Shown here in pieces: positions 1 to 9,238 of a stretch of 33,272 nt of DNA. A program made the position numbers and the translations under genes. The first letter of the stretch is position 1; each line of letters opens with the position of its first letter. Source of the stretch: Desulfuromonadales bacterium (lineage in GTDB: Bacteria; Desulfobacterota; Desulfuromonadia; Geobacterales; Pseudopelobacteraceae); the NCBI GenBank assembly GCA_013377095.1, contig JACAAY010000053.1, positions 1-33,272 of the forward strand, given 5' to 3'. Under the pieces are notes generated by a model. The model was not told the origin of the DNA. It made no database searches and saw nothing but the letters and a program-made list of their open reading frames with translations.

Positions 1-641
1 CCTATGTGGCCTACTTCAAGCAGAACGCGGCCACCAGACAGCCGCCTTTCGAGCAGGTCAAGGGTGATATTCAGCGTCTCCTTTCCGAGAGCGAAGCCTA
101 TGTGAAGAAGGGCGCCTTCTCACAGGAAGACTATGATCAGGCCCGTTTCATGGTCTGCGCATGGGTGGACGAGGCGATTCTCTCCTCATCCTGGAGTCAG
201 AAAGGGTCGTGGCAGCGCGAGCAACTCCAGCGTCTCTATTACAATACCACCGATGCCGGCGAAGAGGTCTTTGAGCGGCTGAACGCACTGGGGTTTCATC
301 AGCAGGACGTGCGCGAGGTCTTTTACCTCTGTCTGGCCCTCGGTTTCAAAGGACGCTTTATCCACCAGGGGGATGAGTTTCTGCTTGAACAGTTGAAGTT
401 GTCAAACCTGAAGTTTCTGATGGGGAGTTCAGTCGGTATTCCCTCCCTCGATCGTGCGGAACTCTTCCCTGAGGCATACCCGGCGCATTCCGTTGAGATT
501 GCCCCGCAGAGGAGCAAATTCCGTTTTTCCCTGGTCACCATTTCCGCACTTGTGGGACCTCTGGTCCTCATCGGAGTGCTTTATCTGATTTATCATTTTA
601 CCCTCAACGGCATCGCGGATAATTTTTTCAGGGCGGGGTAA
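1..641 (+). CDS. tssL: TssL/DotU (IcmH) T6SS inner-membrane protein, 5' partial
   Basis: Inner-membrane component of the TssJLM trans-envelope complex, which anchors the baseplate and partners TssM. The frame is open from base 3 (Tyr-Val-Ala-Tyr-Phe-Lys), and the DotU family normally has residues before this point, so the GTG at 6 is very unlikely to be the start and the gene continues upstream of the window. The visible part has the DotU cytoplasmic domain, including a conserved CAWVDEAIL segment, and a single C-terminal transmembrane helix (about residues 175-198 counted from the GTG) followed by a short tail. This is the usual tail-anchored layout. No C-terminal OmpA-like peptidoglycan-binding domain follows, so this is the short DotU form. 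The stop is 4 bases before tssM, which indicates one transcript. Confidence 0.93.
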   Translation, partial: YVAYFKQNAATRQPPFEQVKGDIQRLLSESEAYVKKGAFSQEDYDQARFMVCAWVDEAILSSSWSQKGSWQREQLQRLYYNTTDAGEEVFERLNALGFHQQDVREVFYLCLALGFKGRFIHQGDEFLLEQLKLSNLKFLMGSSVGIPSLDRAELFPEAYPAHSVEIAPQRSKFRFSLVTISALVGPLVLIGVLYLIYHFTLNGIADNFFRAG

Positions 642-645
642 CAAC

Positions 646-3600
646 TTGAAAAATACACTACTCAAACTATTGAAGTTTTTTCTCATCGGCATGGCGGTTG
701 TACTGGTCATACTGCTCCTCTTCGCCCTTGTCTTTATGATGGATTGGCCATGGTGGGTCGGGATATTCCTGCTCCTGGGGGTCATCGGACTGGTCATTGG
801 CGCTCTCTTTCTCAAGAAGCTCCTCAAACGGCGCAATGAACAGCAGTTCGTGCAGCAGGTTATCGAGCAGGACGAGTCCCGTCTGAAGAAACTCAGTCAG
901 CAGGAACGGGACGAACTGAAGGAGCTACAGGATAAATGGAAAGAAGCGGTGGAGACCTTGCGCCGCTCGCATCTGAAGAAACATGGCAATCCGCTCTATG
1001 TATTGCCATGGTACCTCGTTATGGGAGAGAGCGGCTCGGGGAAGACGACCGCCATCAACAGCGCACAGCTCTCCTCACCTTTTCTCGATGTCAATCGAAC
1101 ATCGGGGGTTTCCGGGACCAGGAGCTGCGACTGGTGGTTTTTCGAGCAGGCGATAATAATCGACACCGCTGGTCGCTACACGATACCCATCGACGAGGGA
1201 AGTGATAAGGATGAATGGCAGAAGTTCCTGTCACTGCTTGTAAAGTACCGAAAAAAAGAGCCCATTCACGGTCTGATCCTGGCCGTTTCCGCTGATAAGC
1301 TGCTCGGTGCGTCCGCCGAAGAGTTGGCGGAGGATGGGCGAAAAGTTCGCCGCCGCATGGATGAACTGATGAGGGTTCTGGGGATCAAGTTTCCAGTGTA
1401 TCTCCTGGTGACCAAATGTGACCTGATCCAGGGAATGTCGCAGTTTAGTGAACAGTTGCCGGAAAAGGTACTTGATCAGCCGATGGGGTATGTGAATCAG
1501 GAACTGTCAAAAGACGTGACCGGCTTCCTGAATCAGGTGATGGCGGGCATTGGCGAACGATTGCGACATCTGCGTCTGCTCATTTTAAACCAGCCTGGCG
1601 CCGGTGCCACCGCTGCAACCTATCTCCTCTTCCCTGAAGAATTCGATGGCCTGAAGAAGGGTCTCGAACCTTTTGTGAAAACCGCGTTCCAGGAAAATCC
1701 TTATCAGGATACTCCCATCCTCAGGGGGCTCTATTTCAGCAGTGGTCGCCAGGAGGGTACTCCCTATTCACATTTCCTCAAGGGACTCGGTCTTATCGGG
1801 GAAAAAGAGGTACTCCCGGGCACCAGCAAGGGGCTCTTTCTCCATGATTTCTTCGCCGCTATTTTGCCGAAGGACCGGGGATTGTTCGCTCCTACCAGCC
1901 GGGCGCTGGAGTGGCAGCTCATAACGCGGAACCTTGGTCTGGCTTCATGGATCCTGCTGGGTTTGACCATCGCGGGTCTGCTGAGTTATTCCTTTGTCAA
2001 GAATCTGAATATTGTTCGCAACGCTTCGCACATCGCCGCCGCGAGCCCCGAATTCAAGGGAGAATTTGTAACCGATTCCGCTTCCATGGAACGCTTTCGC
2101 CGCAAGATACGCGACGTTGAATCCCAGAATATCCACTGGTGGATGCCGCGGTTTGGTCTTAACGAAAGTCGAAAGGTCGAGGCCAAACTCAAGGCGCATT
2201 ACTGCATGTTGTTCCAGCAGCGTTTTCTTCTCCCCTATGACACCAGAATGTTCAACGCCATAACCAGCCTGACCCCCTCCGCCTCCGATGAGATCACCGG
2301 TCAGTATATCGTCCATCTGGTGCGGCGTATAAATCTGTTAAAGACCCGTCTCAACACTCCCGACCTTGCCGCGCTGAGCGCAAAACCACTGCCGTCATAT
2401 GTTATGGAGACCTCCCTGCAGGGAGGTGATCCTGAGACGAGAAAGACGTTCGGCAATCTCTACCTGGATTATCTCCTCTGGCGTTCAAATACCAATGAGA
2501 TACAGCAGGACATATCCCAGTTGCAGTCATGGCTGCAGCGTCTCCTGGTGGTCAAGGGGGCCAACCTTCAATGGCTGGTGGATTGGGTCAACAGGGATGG
2601 CTCCGTCACCCCCATAACACTCCAGTCTTTCTGGGGCGGGAACATTGCGCTGGCCAATGAACGGCAGATTGCCCCGGCCTATACGCGCAAGGGCAAGGAG
2701 ATGATCGACTCACTGATACATGAGTTGGAAACTGCTCTTGCCGAGTCGAGCTTTCAGGAAAAGGAAAAGACTGCTTTTTACACCTGGTATCGGAATGGCT
2801 CTCTGTCGATATGGCAAGACTTTGCCGTTCAATTTCCGCAGGGAGCGCAACGACTCAAGGGGGCCAAGGAACGGCAGCATATGGCTTCCATTATGGCAAC
2901 CGATCAGGGACCCTATTTTGCTTTTTTCAACAGGATCGCAACTGAGCTGGAACCCCTGGTCAAGGCGGAAGGTGTTCCGTTGTGGCTTCAGCAGGCCTAT
3001 CTGCTCCAGTTGATGAGGTCAAGGGGCGATGCCGGAGCGCTCATATCCAAGGCTGCCAAGGAAGGTCAGAAGGCCGTTGGAAAACTGGAGAATCTGTTTG
3101 GCAGAGGTAATGCGGGTTCCGCCGCCCTTGAGGCCACCTCTGCGGCGGCCAAGTCCCAGCAGGATTATCAGTCTGCCCTGACGGCAATTACTCCCGCATC
3201 CCAAACCAGAAACCAGGCTTTCCAGATGGTTCTCCAGGTGTTTTCCGAAGACCCCGCTTCCAGCAAGTCCCCCATCTTCGCTGCCTATGATGCCGTTGAA
3301 CGGTACAGGAGAAATATCGAGGGGGGCAAGGTGGACGGAATATTCTGGAACCTCTATACCGGACCGATCAGCTATCTGTGGGGCTATGCCCTTGACGAAG
3401 CCGGCTGTTCCCTGCAGGCCCAGTGGGAAGAGAAGGTGCTTCAGGAGGCCCAGGGTGCGGTTGGTCAACAGGCCACCCAGTATCTGCTCACACCGGATGG
3501 TCCCGTATGGAAGTTTGTCAAGGGTCCGGCGGCGCCGTTTCTCGGATGGAGCCCCCAGAAGGGGTATTATTCCCGAACCGCATTGGGAGGGGCGATTCCG

Positions 3601-4110
3601 TTTGATCAGGGTTTCTATGCATTCTTGAAAAGTGGGGCCAAACTCAAGGCCGCGTCTGTTCAAAAACAGAATTTCGGTGTGAGCATCAAGGGACTGCCCA
3701 CCGACTCAAATGCTGATGCACGTACCAAACCTCAGAGTACCCGGCTTGAAATGCAATGCGCCGGCGGGAATCAGGTTCTGGAGAACCTTAACTTCCCCAT
3801 TACCAAAACCTTCAACTGGTCACCCGAAACCTGCAGCGACGTTGTCCTGCAGATTGATGTGGGAGATCTTGTGCTGACAAAGCGTTATAGCGGTCCCCAG
3901 GCTTTCCCTGACTTTCTGTCGGATTTCAGGGGAGGGAGGCATACCTTTACCCCTGCTGATTTCCACGGGGAAAAACAGTCCCTGGAGCGCATGGGGATAA
4001 GGTTTATCCGGATCAATTACCTGATCAGTGGCGGAGGGCAGGCGATTGTCGGTCAGGCCAAGGAACTTCCCGGGCAGGCGCCGAGGGTTATTGTGCGGTG
4101 CGCGGAATGA
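646..4110 (+). CDS. tssM: TssM/IcmF T6SS inner-membrane NTPase-like protein
   Basis: Large inner-membrane and periplasmic component of the TssJLM complex. At 1154 residues it has normal family length. Two N-terminal membrane helices (about residues 8-58) precede a cytoplasmic GTPase-like domain with Walker A GESGSGKT (127-134), a G3-like DTAGRY (173-178) and a TKCD base-recognition motif (256-259). A third helix (about 430-452) leads into the long periplasmic IcmF-related region. The intact Walker A suggests nucleotide binding, which not all TssM proteins retain. The start is a TTG at 646, four bases after the tssL stop, with the purine-rich GGGCGGGG at 631-638 upstream. An in-frame ATG at 691 would remove part of the first membrane helix and is less likely. 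The stop overlaps the tagF start. Confidence 0.95.
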   Translation: MKNTLLKLLKFFLIGMAVVLVILLLFALVFMMDWPWWVGIFLLLGVIGLVIGALFLKKLLKRRNEQQFVQQVIEQDESRLKKLSQQERDELKELQDKWKEAVETLRRSHLKKHGNPLYVLPWYLVMGESGSGKTTAINSAQLSSPFLDVNRTSGVSGTRSCDWWFFEQAIIIDTAGRYTIPIDEGSDKDEWQKFLSLLVKYRKKEPIHGLILAVSADKLLGASAEELAEDGRKVRRRMDELMRVLGIKFPVYLLVTKCDLIQGMSQFSEQLPEKVLDQPMGYVNQELSKDVTGFLNQVMAGIGERLRHLRLLILNQPGAGATAATYLLFPEEFDGLKKGLEPFVKTAFQENPYQDTPILRGLYFSSGRQEGTPYSHFLKGLGLIGEKEVLPGTSKGLFLHDFFAAILPKDRGLFAPTSRALEWQLITRNLGLASWILLGLTIAGLLSYSFVKNLNIVRNASHIAAASPEFKGEFVTDSASMERFRRKIRDVESQNIHWWMPRFGLNESRKVEAKLKAHYCMLFQQRFLLPYDTRMFNAITSLTPSASDEITGQYIVHLVRRINLLKTRLNTPDLAALSAKPLPSYVMETSLQGGDPETRKTFGNLYLDYLLWRSNTNEIQQDISQLQSWLQRLLVVKGANLQWLVDWVNRDGSVTPITLQSFWGGNIALANERQIAPAYTRKGKEMIDSLIHELETALAESSFQEKEKTAFYTWYRNGSLSIWQDFAVQFPQGAQRLKGAKERQHMASIMATDQGPYFAFFNRIATELEPLVKAEGVPLWLQQAYLLQLMRSRGDAGALISKAAKEGQKAVGKLENLFGRGNAGSAALEATSAAAKSQQDYQSALTAITPASQTRNQAFQMVLQVFSEDPASSKSPIFAAYDAVERYRRNIEGGKVDGIFWNLYTGPISYLWGYALDEAGCSLQAQWEEKVLQEAQGAVGQQATQYLLTPDGPVWKFVKGPAAPFLGWSPQKGYYSRTALGGAIPFDQGFYAFLKSGAKLKAASVQKQNFGVSIKGLPTDSNADARTKPQSTRLEMQCAGGNQVLENLNFPITKTFNWSPETCSDVVLQIDVGDLVLTKRYSGPQAFPDFLSDFRGGRHTFTPADFHGEKQSLERMGIRFIRINYLISGGGQAIVGQAKELPGQAPRVIVRCAE

Positions 4111-4868
4111 TGAGCCCCGAAAACCAATGGCTCTGGGCGGCCCATGGCAAGCATCCTTCGGCAAAGGATTTTTTCAGTATCGGCCGCAAGTTTCCCCTGC
4201 TGTCGGATTTTTCCGAATGGATCAAAAAGGGGTATCCGCCCTTGGCGGAACGGGGGAAACAGGCGGTCACGGGATATTCATGGCGTTTCTGGGCACGGGG
4301 TGGAGCAAGGGACGAACTGGCGTGCGGACTCCTGCGTGACAGCCATGACAGCTTTGGTAGGCCCTATCCCCTGCTGGTCATGGGGACCGGTCGGCTCCCC
4401 TCGTGGGAGGATCACTGGGAGATGCTCCCCTCGGTGTGTGAAAGGGTGTGGCAGAGGCTGGAACTTGTTTCCGCCCGTGGCTTTGGCGCTTTGGGAGGGT
4501 TTGAGGAAGAACTTGGAAAGATCAGGCCACCCGATCCCACGTGGTCGGGTTCGGAATCCGCCGCCATCGGGTCATCGGGGGAGACGTCCGCATCCTCACT
4601 CTCCGTGCCGATCCGGGAGAATCTGGCACGGCAGGCCAGGAATGTATGCGCGAGAGAGATGGGGAGCATTATTTTTGGCAACGGTGACACAAACGACAGC
4701 CACCCCCTCATACTGCATATTACTGGCGCTCTGAAGAGTCATTACCCGAAAGCTCCCACGACTCTCTTCATCGGTGGGACGAATTATGAATCATCCCTGT
4801 TCTTTTTCCGTCGCCCCATGAGACCCTCTGACCTGTTGACCCTGTGGGGAGTCCATTCCGGAGCCTGA
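4107..4868 (+). CDS. tagF: TagF/ImpM-like T6SS-associated regulator
   Basis: A 253-residue protein matching the TagF family, which in characterised systems represses T6SS firing post-translationally, acting with or against the Fha/Ppk pathway. The family signature near the N-terminus is visible (GKHPSAKDFFSIG, then an FSEWIKKGY segment), as is the conserved D-S-x-G-R-P-Y-P motif (from D81). The ATG at 4107 overlaps the tssM stop in an ATGA arrangement, so translation is probably coupled. A GTG at 4098 and a second ATG at 4110 are possible alternatives. No phosphatase domain is fused to it, unlike some TagF proteins; the phosphatase here is a separate gene about 12 kb downstream. Family assignment is from recognisable motifs; the repressor role is inferred from homologues. 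Confidence 0.85.
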   Translation: MMSPENQWLWAAHGKHPSAKDFFSIGRKFPLLSDFSEWIKKGYPPLAERGKQAVTGYSWRFWARGGARDELACGLLRDSHDSFGRPYPLLVMGTGRLPSWEDHWEMLPSVCERVWQRLELVSARGFGALGGFEEELGKIRPPDPTWSGSESAAIGSSGETSASSLSVPIRENLARQARNVCAREMGSIIFGNGDTNDSHPLILHITGALKSHYPKAPTTLFIGGTNYESSLFFFRRPMRPSDLLTLWGVHSGA

Positions 4869-4884
4869 TTGAGGAGAATTACCT

Positions 4885-5706
4885 ATGGATGCAAAGGAAC
4901 TTATCAAGGCAAACAGACTCACCGAAGCCCGCTCCCGGCTTGTGGAAGAGGTGAAGGCATCCCCCACGGATCCGGGGAAGAGAACCCTGCTTGCCCAGGT
5001 GCTCCTGTTTTTTGGCGAGTGGGACAAAGCCGAGCGCCACTTGGAAATTCTGGCCATGCAGAGCGCCAGTGCCGAGATCGGTGTGCAGGTGTACAGGAAC
5101 CTGATCGCGGCAGAGAGGGAGAGGTCCGAGGTTCATGCGGGAAAACGTCGACCCGCGTTTCTGGGAACCACGCCGACCTGGCTGGAGCTCTATTTTGTTG
5201 CCTGGGAAAAGCTGAGGGGAGGGGAGGACGGTGAAGCTGACCGGCTGTTTGCTGAGGTTGAGTCGCAAACCTCCGCTGCGTCCGGCATGCTGGACGGCCG
5301 TGAGTTTATGGGTGTCAGGGATGTGGACGCTTTTCTTGCCCTGTTTCTGGAAGTCTTTGTCCACGATCACTACCTCTGGTTGCCGTTCACCTCGCTCAGG
5401 GAACTCTCCATCCCTGTTCCCAGGACCCTGATGGATACCCTGTGGACACCGGCTGGAATAACCACCTGGGAGGGGCTTACAACGAGCTGTTATCTGCCGG
5501 TTACCTATCATCTGCCTGCAGGTCAGGGGGATGATCTGGTGCGCCTCGGAAAGATGACCGACTGGCAGGAGCTGGGGGGAGGCTTCTTCAGCGGAAGAGG
5601 GCAGCATGTCTTCCAGATTGGTGACGAAGAGAAGGGCATTCTTGAGATACGGGAGTTAAAGTTCGCATTCTCCCGTGGGCGGGAGGAGCATGAAGCGAAT
5701 AGTTGA
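4885..5706 (+). CDS. tagJ: TagJ/ImpE T6SS accessory protein
   Basis: A 273-residue protein of the ImpE/TagJ family. The N-terminal third reads as TPR-like helical repeats (about residues 5-75, with a GEWDKAERHLE segment), and the C-terminal half carries the family's conserved LWTPA...TTWEGL stretch (from L186). In the HsiE1 system, TagJ binds the small sheath protein TssB and affects its handling by ClpV. That partnership is known from homologues, and the neighbouring tssB and tssH genes fit it. The ATG at 4885 has a GAGGAG ribosome-binding sequence at 4871-4876. The 3' end overlaps tssA by 17 bases. Presence of TagJ separates this T6SS from classes that lack it. Confidence 0.87.
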   Translation: MDAKELIKANRLTEARSRLVEEVKASPTDPGKRTLLAQVLLFFGEWDKAERHLEILAMQSASAEIGVQVYRNLIAAERERSEVHAGKRRPAFLGTTPTWLELYFVAWEKLRGGEDGEADRLFAEVESQTSAASGMLDGREFMGVRDVDAFLALFLEVFVHDHYLWLPFTSLRELSIPVPRTLMDTLWTPAGITTWEGLTTSCYLPVTYHLPAGQGDDLVRLGKMTDWQELGGGFFSGRGQHVFQIGDEEKGILEIRELKFAFSRGREEHEANS

Positions 5707-7069
5707 TTTTGATGCGATCCTGGCGCCAATTCCCGGAGATAACCCTTCCGGCGAGGAACTGCGCTACACGCAGGTGTACGATGACATCAGGGAGGCGAGG
5801 CGCGCCGATGCCCCGCTCGACATGGGTGATTGGCAACGGGAGATCAAGACCGCTGACTGGGACAGGGTTTTGACCCTCACCCTGGATGCTCTGGAAACGA
5901 AGAGTAAAGACCTGCAGATTGCGGTATGGCTGGCGGAGTCCCTGGTAATAACCGAGGGGTTCGGCGGGCTCGAAAAGGGGCTCAGGGTGATCACTGGGCT
6001 CCTGGAAGTTTTCTGGGACACGCTTTACCCCGAAGTGGAGGATGGCGACCTAGAGTACCGGATTGCCCCCCTGGAATTTCTGAACGATAAGGTGAGTTCT
6101 TCGGTCAGACAGGTTCCTTTGACGGAGCCAAGTGTAACCGCGGGCTACTCCCTGTTGAAATGGAAGGAATCTCGCGATGTTGGTTACGAAGGAGATGCGA
6201 AAAACAAGTACGGCGATGTGGATGAGCAGAAGAAACGGAAACGTGACGATCTGCTGGCCGAAGGGAGGATCTCTGCCGAAGATTTCGACATCGCCGTTGC
6301 CAGAACATCACTCCCCTTCTTCAGGTCACGTGCAGATGATCTGGCGCACTGTCGGACTGCATTCAACACCCTTGATGCGCTAGTTGACGAAAAATTTGGC
6401 AGTGATGCTCCGAGATTGTCTGATCTGGGGGAGGCCATTGAGGAGTGTGAGCGTCTGATGGCCAGATTCTCACCGGCTGAGGCTCCCGTAGCGGCTGAAA
6501 AGGAGCTTCCGCAACCGGTTGTTACAGCCTCAGAGTCTGCGGCTGCCATGGGTGTTGCGCCAGCTGTGGAGGTTCCGGATGTGGTGAGGATAGATACATC
6601 CGAACAGGATAGGGTGGAATTACCCGCACCGATTATCACCGCGCCGAAGCCGATGGTGGCGTTCCCTCCACAGGAAACGGCGCTGCCGGAGGAGGCGGCC
6701 TGGGAGGAGGCGCTCAGAAAAACGGATGAGGGTAAATTCAGGGAAGCGCTGGATCGGCTCCTTGCCCTGTCCAACAGTCAGCCCTCGGAAAGAGGGCGGA
6801 ACCGCTATCGCTTCCTGGTTGCGAAACTTTGTCTCAAGGCGGAGAGGCCGGATCTGGCTCTCCCCATCGTGGAACAGCTTCACGCAATGATTGCCGAGCT
6901 TCAACTGGAACGTTGGGAATCACCGCTCTGGGTTGCAGAGGTGCTGGAGGCGCTGTATCAGTGCCTGATGAGTGGAGAACCTTCCGATGAGAACATGACA
7001 AGGGGGAATGAACTTTTCAGGCGGATATGCACAATGGATGTCACAAAGGCGCTGGTTTACAGGAAATAA
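5690..7069 (+). CDS. tssA: TssA baseplate/sheath-assembly protein (ImpA N-terminal and VasJ-like C-terminal domains)
   Basis: A 459-residue TssA. Residues about 10-125 form the ImpA_N domain, opening with the characteristic PIPGDNPSGEELRY and later FWDTLYPE. A low-complexity Pro/Ala/Val linker (about 255-325) leads to a helical C-terminal VasJ/VasL-like domain (about 330-455). TssA proteins prime baseplate, tube and sheath polymerisation, and the short VasJ-type tails are thought to set whether the protein stays at the baseplate or travels with the sheath tip. The start used is the ATG at 5690, directly behind GGGAGGAG (5681-5688). The upstream GTG at 5675 lacks a visible ribosome-binding site. 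The gene overlaps tagJ, and tssB begins 24 bases after its stop. Confidence 0.92.
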   Translation: MKRIVDFDAILAPIPGDNPSGEELRYTQVYDDIREARRADAPLDMGDWQREIKTADWDRVLTLTLDALETKSKDLQIAVWLAESLVITEGFGGLEKGLRVITGLLEVFWDTLYPEVEDGDLEYRIAPLEFLNDKVSSSVRQVPLTEPSVTAGYSLLKWKESRDVGYEGDAKNKYGDVDEQKKRKRDDLLAEGRISAEDFDIAVARTSLPFFRSRADDLAHCRTAFNTLDALVDEKFGSDAPRLSDLGEAIEECERLMARFSPAEAPVAAEKELPQPVVTASESAAAMGVAPAVEVPDVVRIDTSEQDRVELPAPIITAPKPMVAFPPQETALPEEAAWEEALRKTDEGKFREALDRLLALSNSQPSERGRNRYRFLVAKLCLKAERPDLALPIVEQLHAMIAELQLERWESPLWVAEVLEALYQCLMSGEPSDENMTRGNELFRRICTMDVTKALVYRK

Positions 7070-7093
7070 ACCTTTCAAGGGAGGGCACGGAAT

Positions 7094-7624
7094 ATGGCCA
7101 AGAAAGAGAGTCTACAGCACAAGATCGACAGGGTCAGGGCACCGAGAGTGCACATAACGTACGATGTTGAGGTGGGTGATGCCATCGAAATGAAGGAGAT
7201 TCCCTTTGTTGTCGGTGTGCTTGCCGATCTCTCCGGCAAGCCGGATGAGCCGCTTCCCAAGCTGAAGGACAGGAAGTTTGTTGAGATTGACCGGGACAAC
7301 TTCGACAATGTTCTGGCCGCTATGAAGCCGCGCGCCGCCTATAAGGTGGAAAACAAGCTGACGGGTGACGATTCGAAGCTGGCGGTGGAGCTTCGCTTCA
7401 AGTCCCTTGATGATTTCCACCCTGAACAGGTTGCGCAGCAGGTTACCCCGCTCAGAAAGCTGGTCGAGGCCAGGGGGCGGCTCTCCGATCTTCTGAACAA
7501 ACTTGATGGAAACGACAAGCTGGATGAGCTCCTTCAGGAGATGATGTCAAATACCGATTCTCTGCAGAAGCTCGGTCAGGAGACCGGAGTTGTAAATCCA
7601 TCGGACAAGGAAACCACTGAATAA
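7094..7624 (+). CDS. tssB: TssB/VipA small sheath subunit
   Basis: At 176 residues this is a standard-length small subunit of the contractile sheath, which forms interlocked heterodimers with TssC around the Hcp tube. Family landmarks are clear: the basic N-terminus with an RAPRVHITYDVE segment, then VGVLADLSG, EIDRDNFDNVL and LDDFHPEQV. The ATG at 7094 follows a GGGAGG ribosome-binding sequence at 7080-7085. It sits 13 bases before tssC, the usual stoichiometric pairing. The same landmarks recur in the N-terminal part of the fusion protein at 18378-19952. Confidence 0.97.
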   Translation: MAKKESLQHKIDRVRAPRVHITYDVEVGDAIEMKEIPFVVGVLADLSGKPDEPLPKLKDRKFVEIDRDNFDNVLAAMKPRAAYKVENKLTGDDSKLAVELRFKSLDDFHPEQVAQQVTPLRKLVEARGRLSDLLNKLDGNDKLDELLQEMMSNTDSLQKLGQETGVVNPSDKETTE

Positions 7625-7637
7625 AGGGGGGATCAGC

Positions 7638-9128
7638 ATGGGCGAGCAGGAACAACAGGTACAGACGGAGCAGGTGCAGGAAGTGACCCAGGAGGTGAGC
7701 CTTCTGGATCAGATCCTCCAGGAAGGACGGATGGCGCGTGACGAGAGTCAGAAGGGGTGGGCGAAAGATGTGCTCGGCGAGTTCGTCAAGCAGATCATGG
7801 AAGGGAGCGTGACCGTTTCCAAGGACACCGAGCTGATGATCAACGCTCGAATAGCCCAGATCGACAGACTTATTTCGCAGCAGCTCAATGTGATCATGCA
7901 TCACCCCGATTTCCAGAAGCTCGAAGCATCCTGGCGGGGACTCAATTACCTGATTCAGCAGAGTGAAACCGGCGAAATGATGAAGATCAGGGTGCTGAAC
8001 GTCAACAAGAAGGATCTCTTGAAGGACATGGAAAAGGCCAGCGAGTTCGATCAGTCGACCCTTTTCAAGAAGATCTACGAGGATGAGTTCGGGATGTTTG
8101 GCGGGTCCGCCTACGGCGCCCTGCTGGGGGACTATGAATTCGGCAATCACCCCCAGGATCTGACACTGCTGGAGAAAATTTCCGAGGTGGCGGCTGCCTC
8201 ACATGCGCCGTTCATTTCAGCTGCCTCGCCGGCGATGTTCAACTGGGATACCTTTACCGAGTTAGGTGGGCCGAGGGATCTGGCCAAAATTTTCCAGAGT
8301 GTGGAATACGCCAAATGGAAGTCCTTCAGGGATTCGGAAGATTCGCGCTATGTCGGTCTTGCCCTGCCCCATATCCTCATGCGCCTTCCCTACGGTCAGG
8401 CCAATATCCCGGTGGAAAACTTCAACTTTGAAGAGGATGTGGATGGCACCGACCACAGTAAATACCTGTGGGGGAATGCAGCCTACGCGCTGGGCGCGCG
8501 ACTTACCGACGCCTTTGCCAAGTATCACTGGTGCGCCGCCATCAGGGGGGTTGAAGGGGGCGGACTTGTTCAGGGACTCCCGGTTCATACCTTCAAGACC
8601 GATGAAGGTGATGTGGCGCTCAAGTGCCCGACTGAAATCGCGATCACGGACCGTCGTGAGAAGGAATTTGCCGATCTTGGATTCATCCCCATGGTCCACT
8701 GCAAAAACACGGATTATGCAGCGTTTTTCAGCACCCAGACCGCGAACAAGCCGAAGGTCTACGATACGGATGCCGCAAATGCCAACTCAAAACTCTCTTC
8801 CCAGCTCCAGTACATCCTGGCGGTTTCCCGGTTCGCACACTACCTGAAGTCGATTATGCGGGACAAGATCGGCAGTTTCATGACCAGGAAAAACGCCGAG
8901 GATTTTCTCAACCGCTGGATCAGCAACTATGTCCTTCTGGATGACGATGCCAGCCAGGAGATGAAGGCAAAGTTCCCGCTGCGCGAGGCGCGGGTGGATG
9001 TCTCCGAAGTGCCGGGAAAACCGGGAGTCTACCGGGCTGTTGCCTTTTTGAAGCCGCACTACCAGCTTGACGAACTGACCATCTCGCTACGGTTGGTGGC
9101 AAACCTGCCTCCTCCGGCAAAAGGCTAA
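7638..9128 (+). CDS. tssC: TssC/VipB large sheath subunit
   Basis: A 496-residue large sheath subunit (EvpB family). The conserved N-terminal core includes HHPDFQKLEASWRGL (from H88), LPHILMRLPYG and YLWGNAAYA. The C-terminal sheath core is complete, through SRFAHYLKSIMRDKIG to the closing DELTISLRLVANLP. With TssB it builds the contractile sheath that drives Hcp/VgrG out, and is disassembled by TssH. Start is the ATG at 7638 after a G-rich ribosome-binding stretch at 7625-7631. It is followed by a 110-base gap before hcp, one of the largest gaps in the core region. Confidence 0.97.
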   Translation: MGEQEQQVQTEQVQEVTQEVSLLDQILQEGRMARDESQKGWAKDVLGEFVKQIMEGSVTVSKDTELMINARIAQIDRLISQQLNVIMHHPDFQKLEASWRGLNYLIQQSETGEMMKIRVLNVNKKDLLKDMEKASEFDQSTLFKKIYEDEFGMFGGSAYGALLGDYEFGNHPQDLTLLEKISEVAAASHAPFISAASPAMFNWDTFTELGGPRDLAKIFQSVEYAKWKSFRDSEDSRYVGLALPHILMRLPYGQANIPVENFNFEEDVDGTDHSKYLWGNAAYALGARLTDAFAKYHWCAAIRGVEGGGLVQGLPVHTFKTDEGDVALKCPTEIAITDRREKEFADLGFIPMVHCKNTDYAAFFSTQTANKPKVYDTDAANANSKLSSQLQYILAVSRFAHYLKSIMRDKIGSFMTRKNAEDFLNRWISNYVLLDDDASQEMKAKFPLREARVDVSEVPGKPGVYRAVAFLKPHYQLDELTISLRLVANLPPPAKG

Positions 9129-9138
9129 GAGCGGTGGG

Positions 9139-9167
9139 TTAACAAATGTAGTCAAAAAGGTTGCTAT
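9139..9167 (+). promoter_or_regulatory. possible sigma-70-like promoter for hcp
   Basis: In the gap between tssC and hcp, TTAACA (9139-9144, five of six matches to a -35 box) is followed after 17 bases by TGCTAT (9162-9167, only three of six matches to a -10 box). Hcp is usually needed in large excess, so a private promoter would make sense, but the -10 match is poor and this is a weak call. Confidence 0.2.
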
Positions 9168-9222
9168 TCTTTTGTTTCAGCGATCTTCAGGGGGTCCCCC
9201 CCACGAGGTTACACACAACAAC

Positions 9223-9230
9223 AAAGGAGG
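9223..9230 (+). promoter_or_regulatory. strong ribosome-binding site of hcp
   Basis: AAAGGAGG lies 8 bases before the ATG at 9239. It is a near-perfect Shine-Dalgarno sequence and fixes the hcp start, ruling out in-frame codons back to about 9161. It also agrees with a need for high Hcp output. Confidence 0.8.
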
Positions 9231-9238
9231 ATAGAAAA

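Noticed and set aside
9149..9166. TTGCTA before hcp as the -12 half of a sigma-54 promoter
   Set aside because: The required GG of the -24 element is not present at the correct distance upstream.
9190..9202. GGGGG-T-CCCCCCC before hcp as a possible terminator hairpin
   Set aside because: A one-base loop cannot form a normal hairpin, and no T-tract follows.
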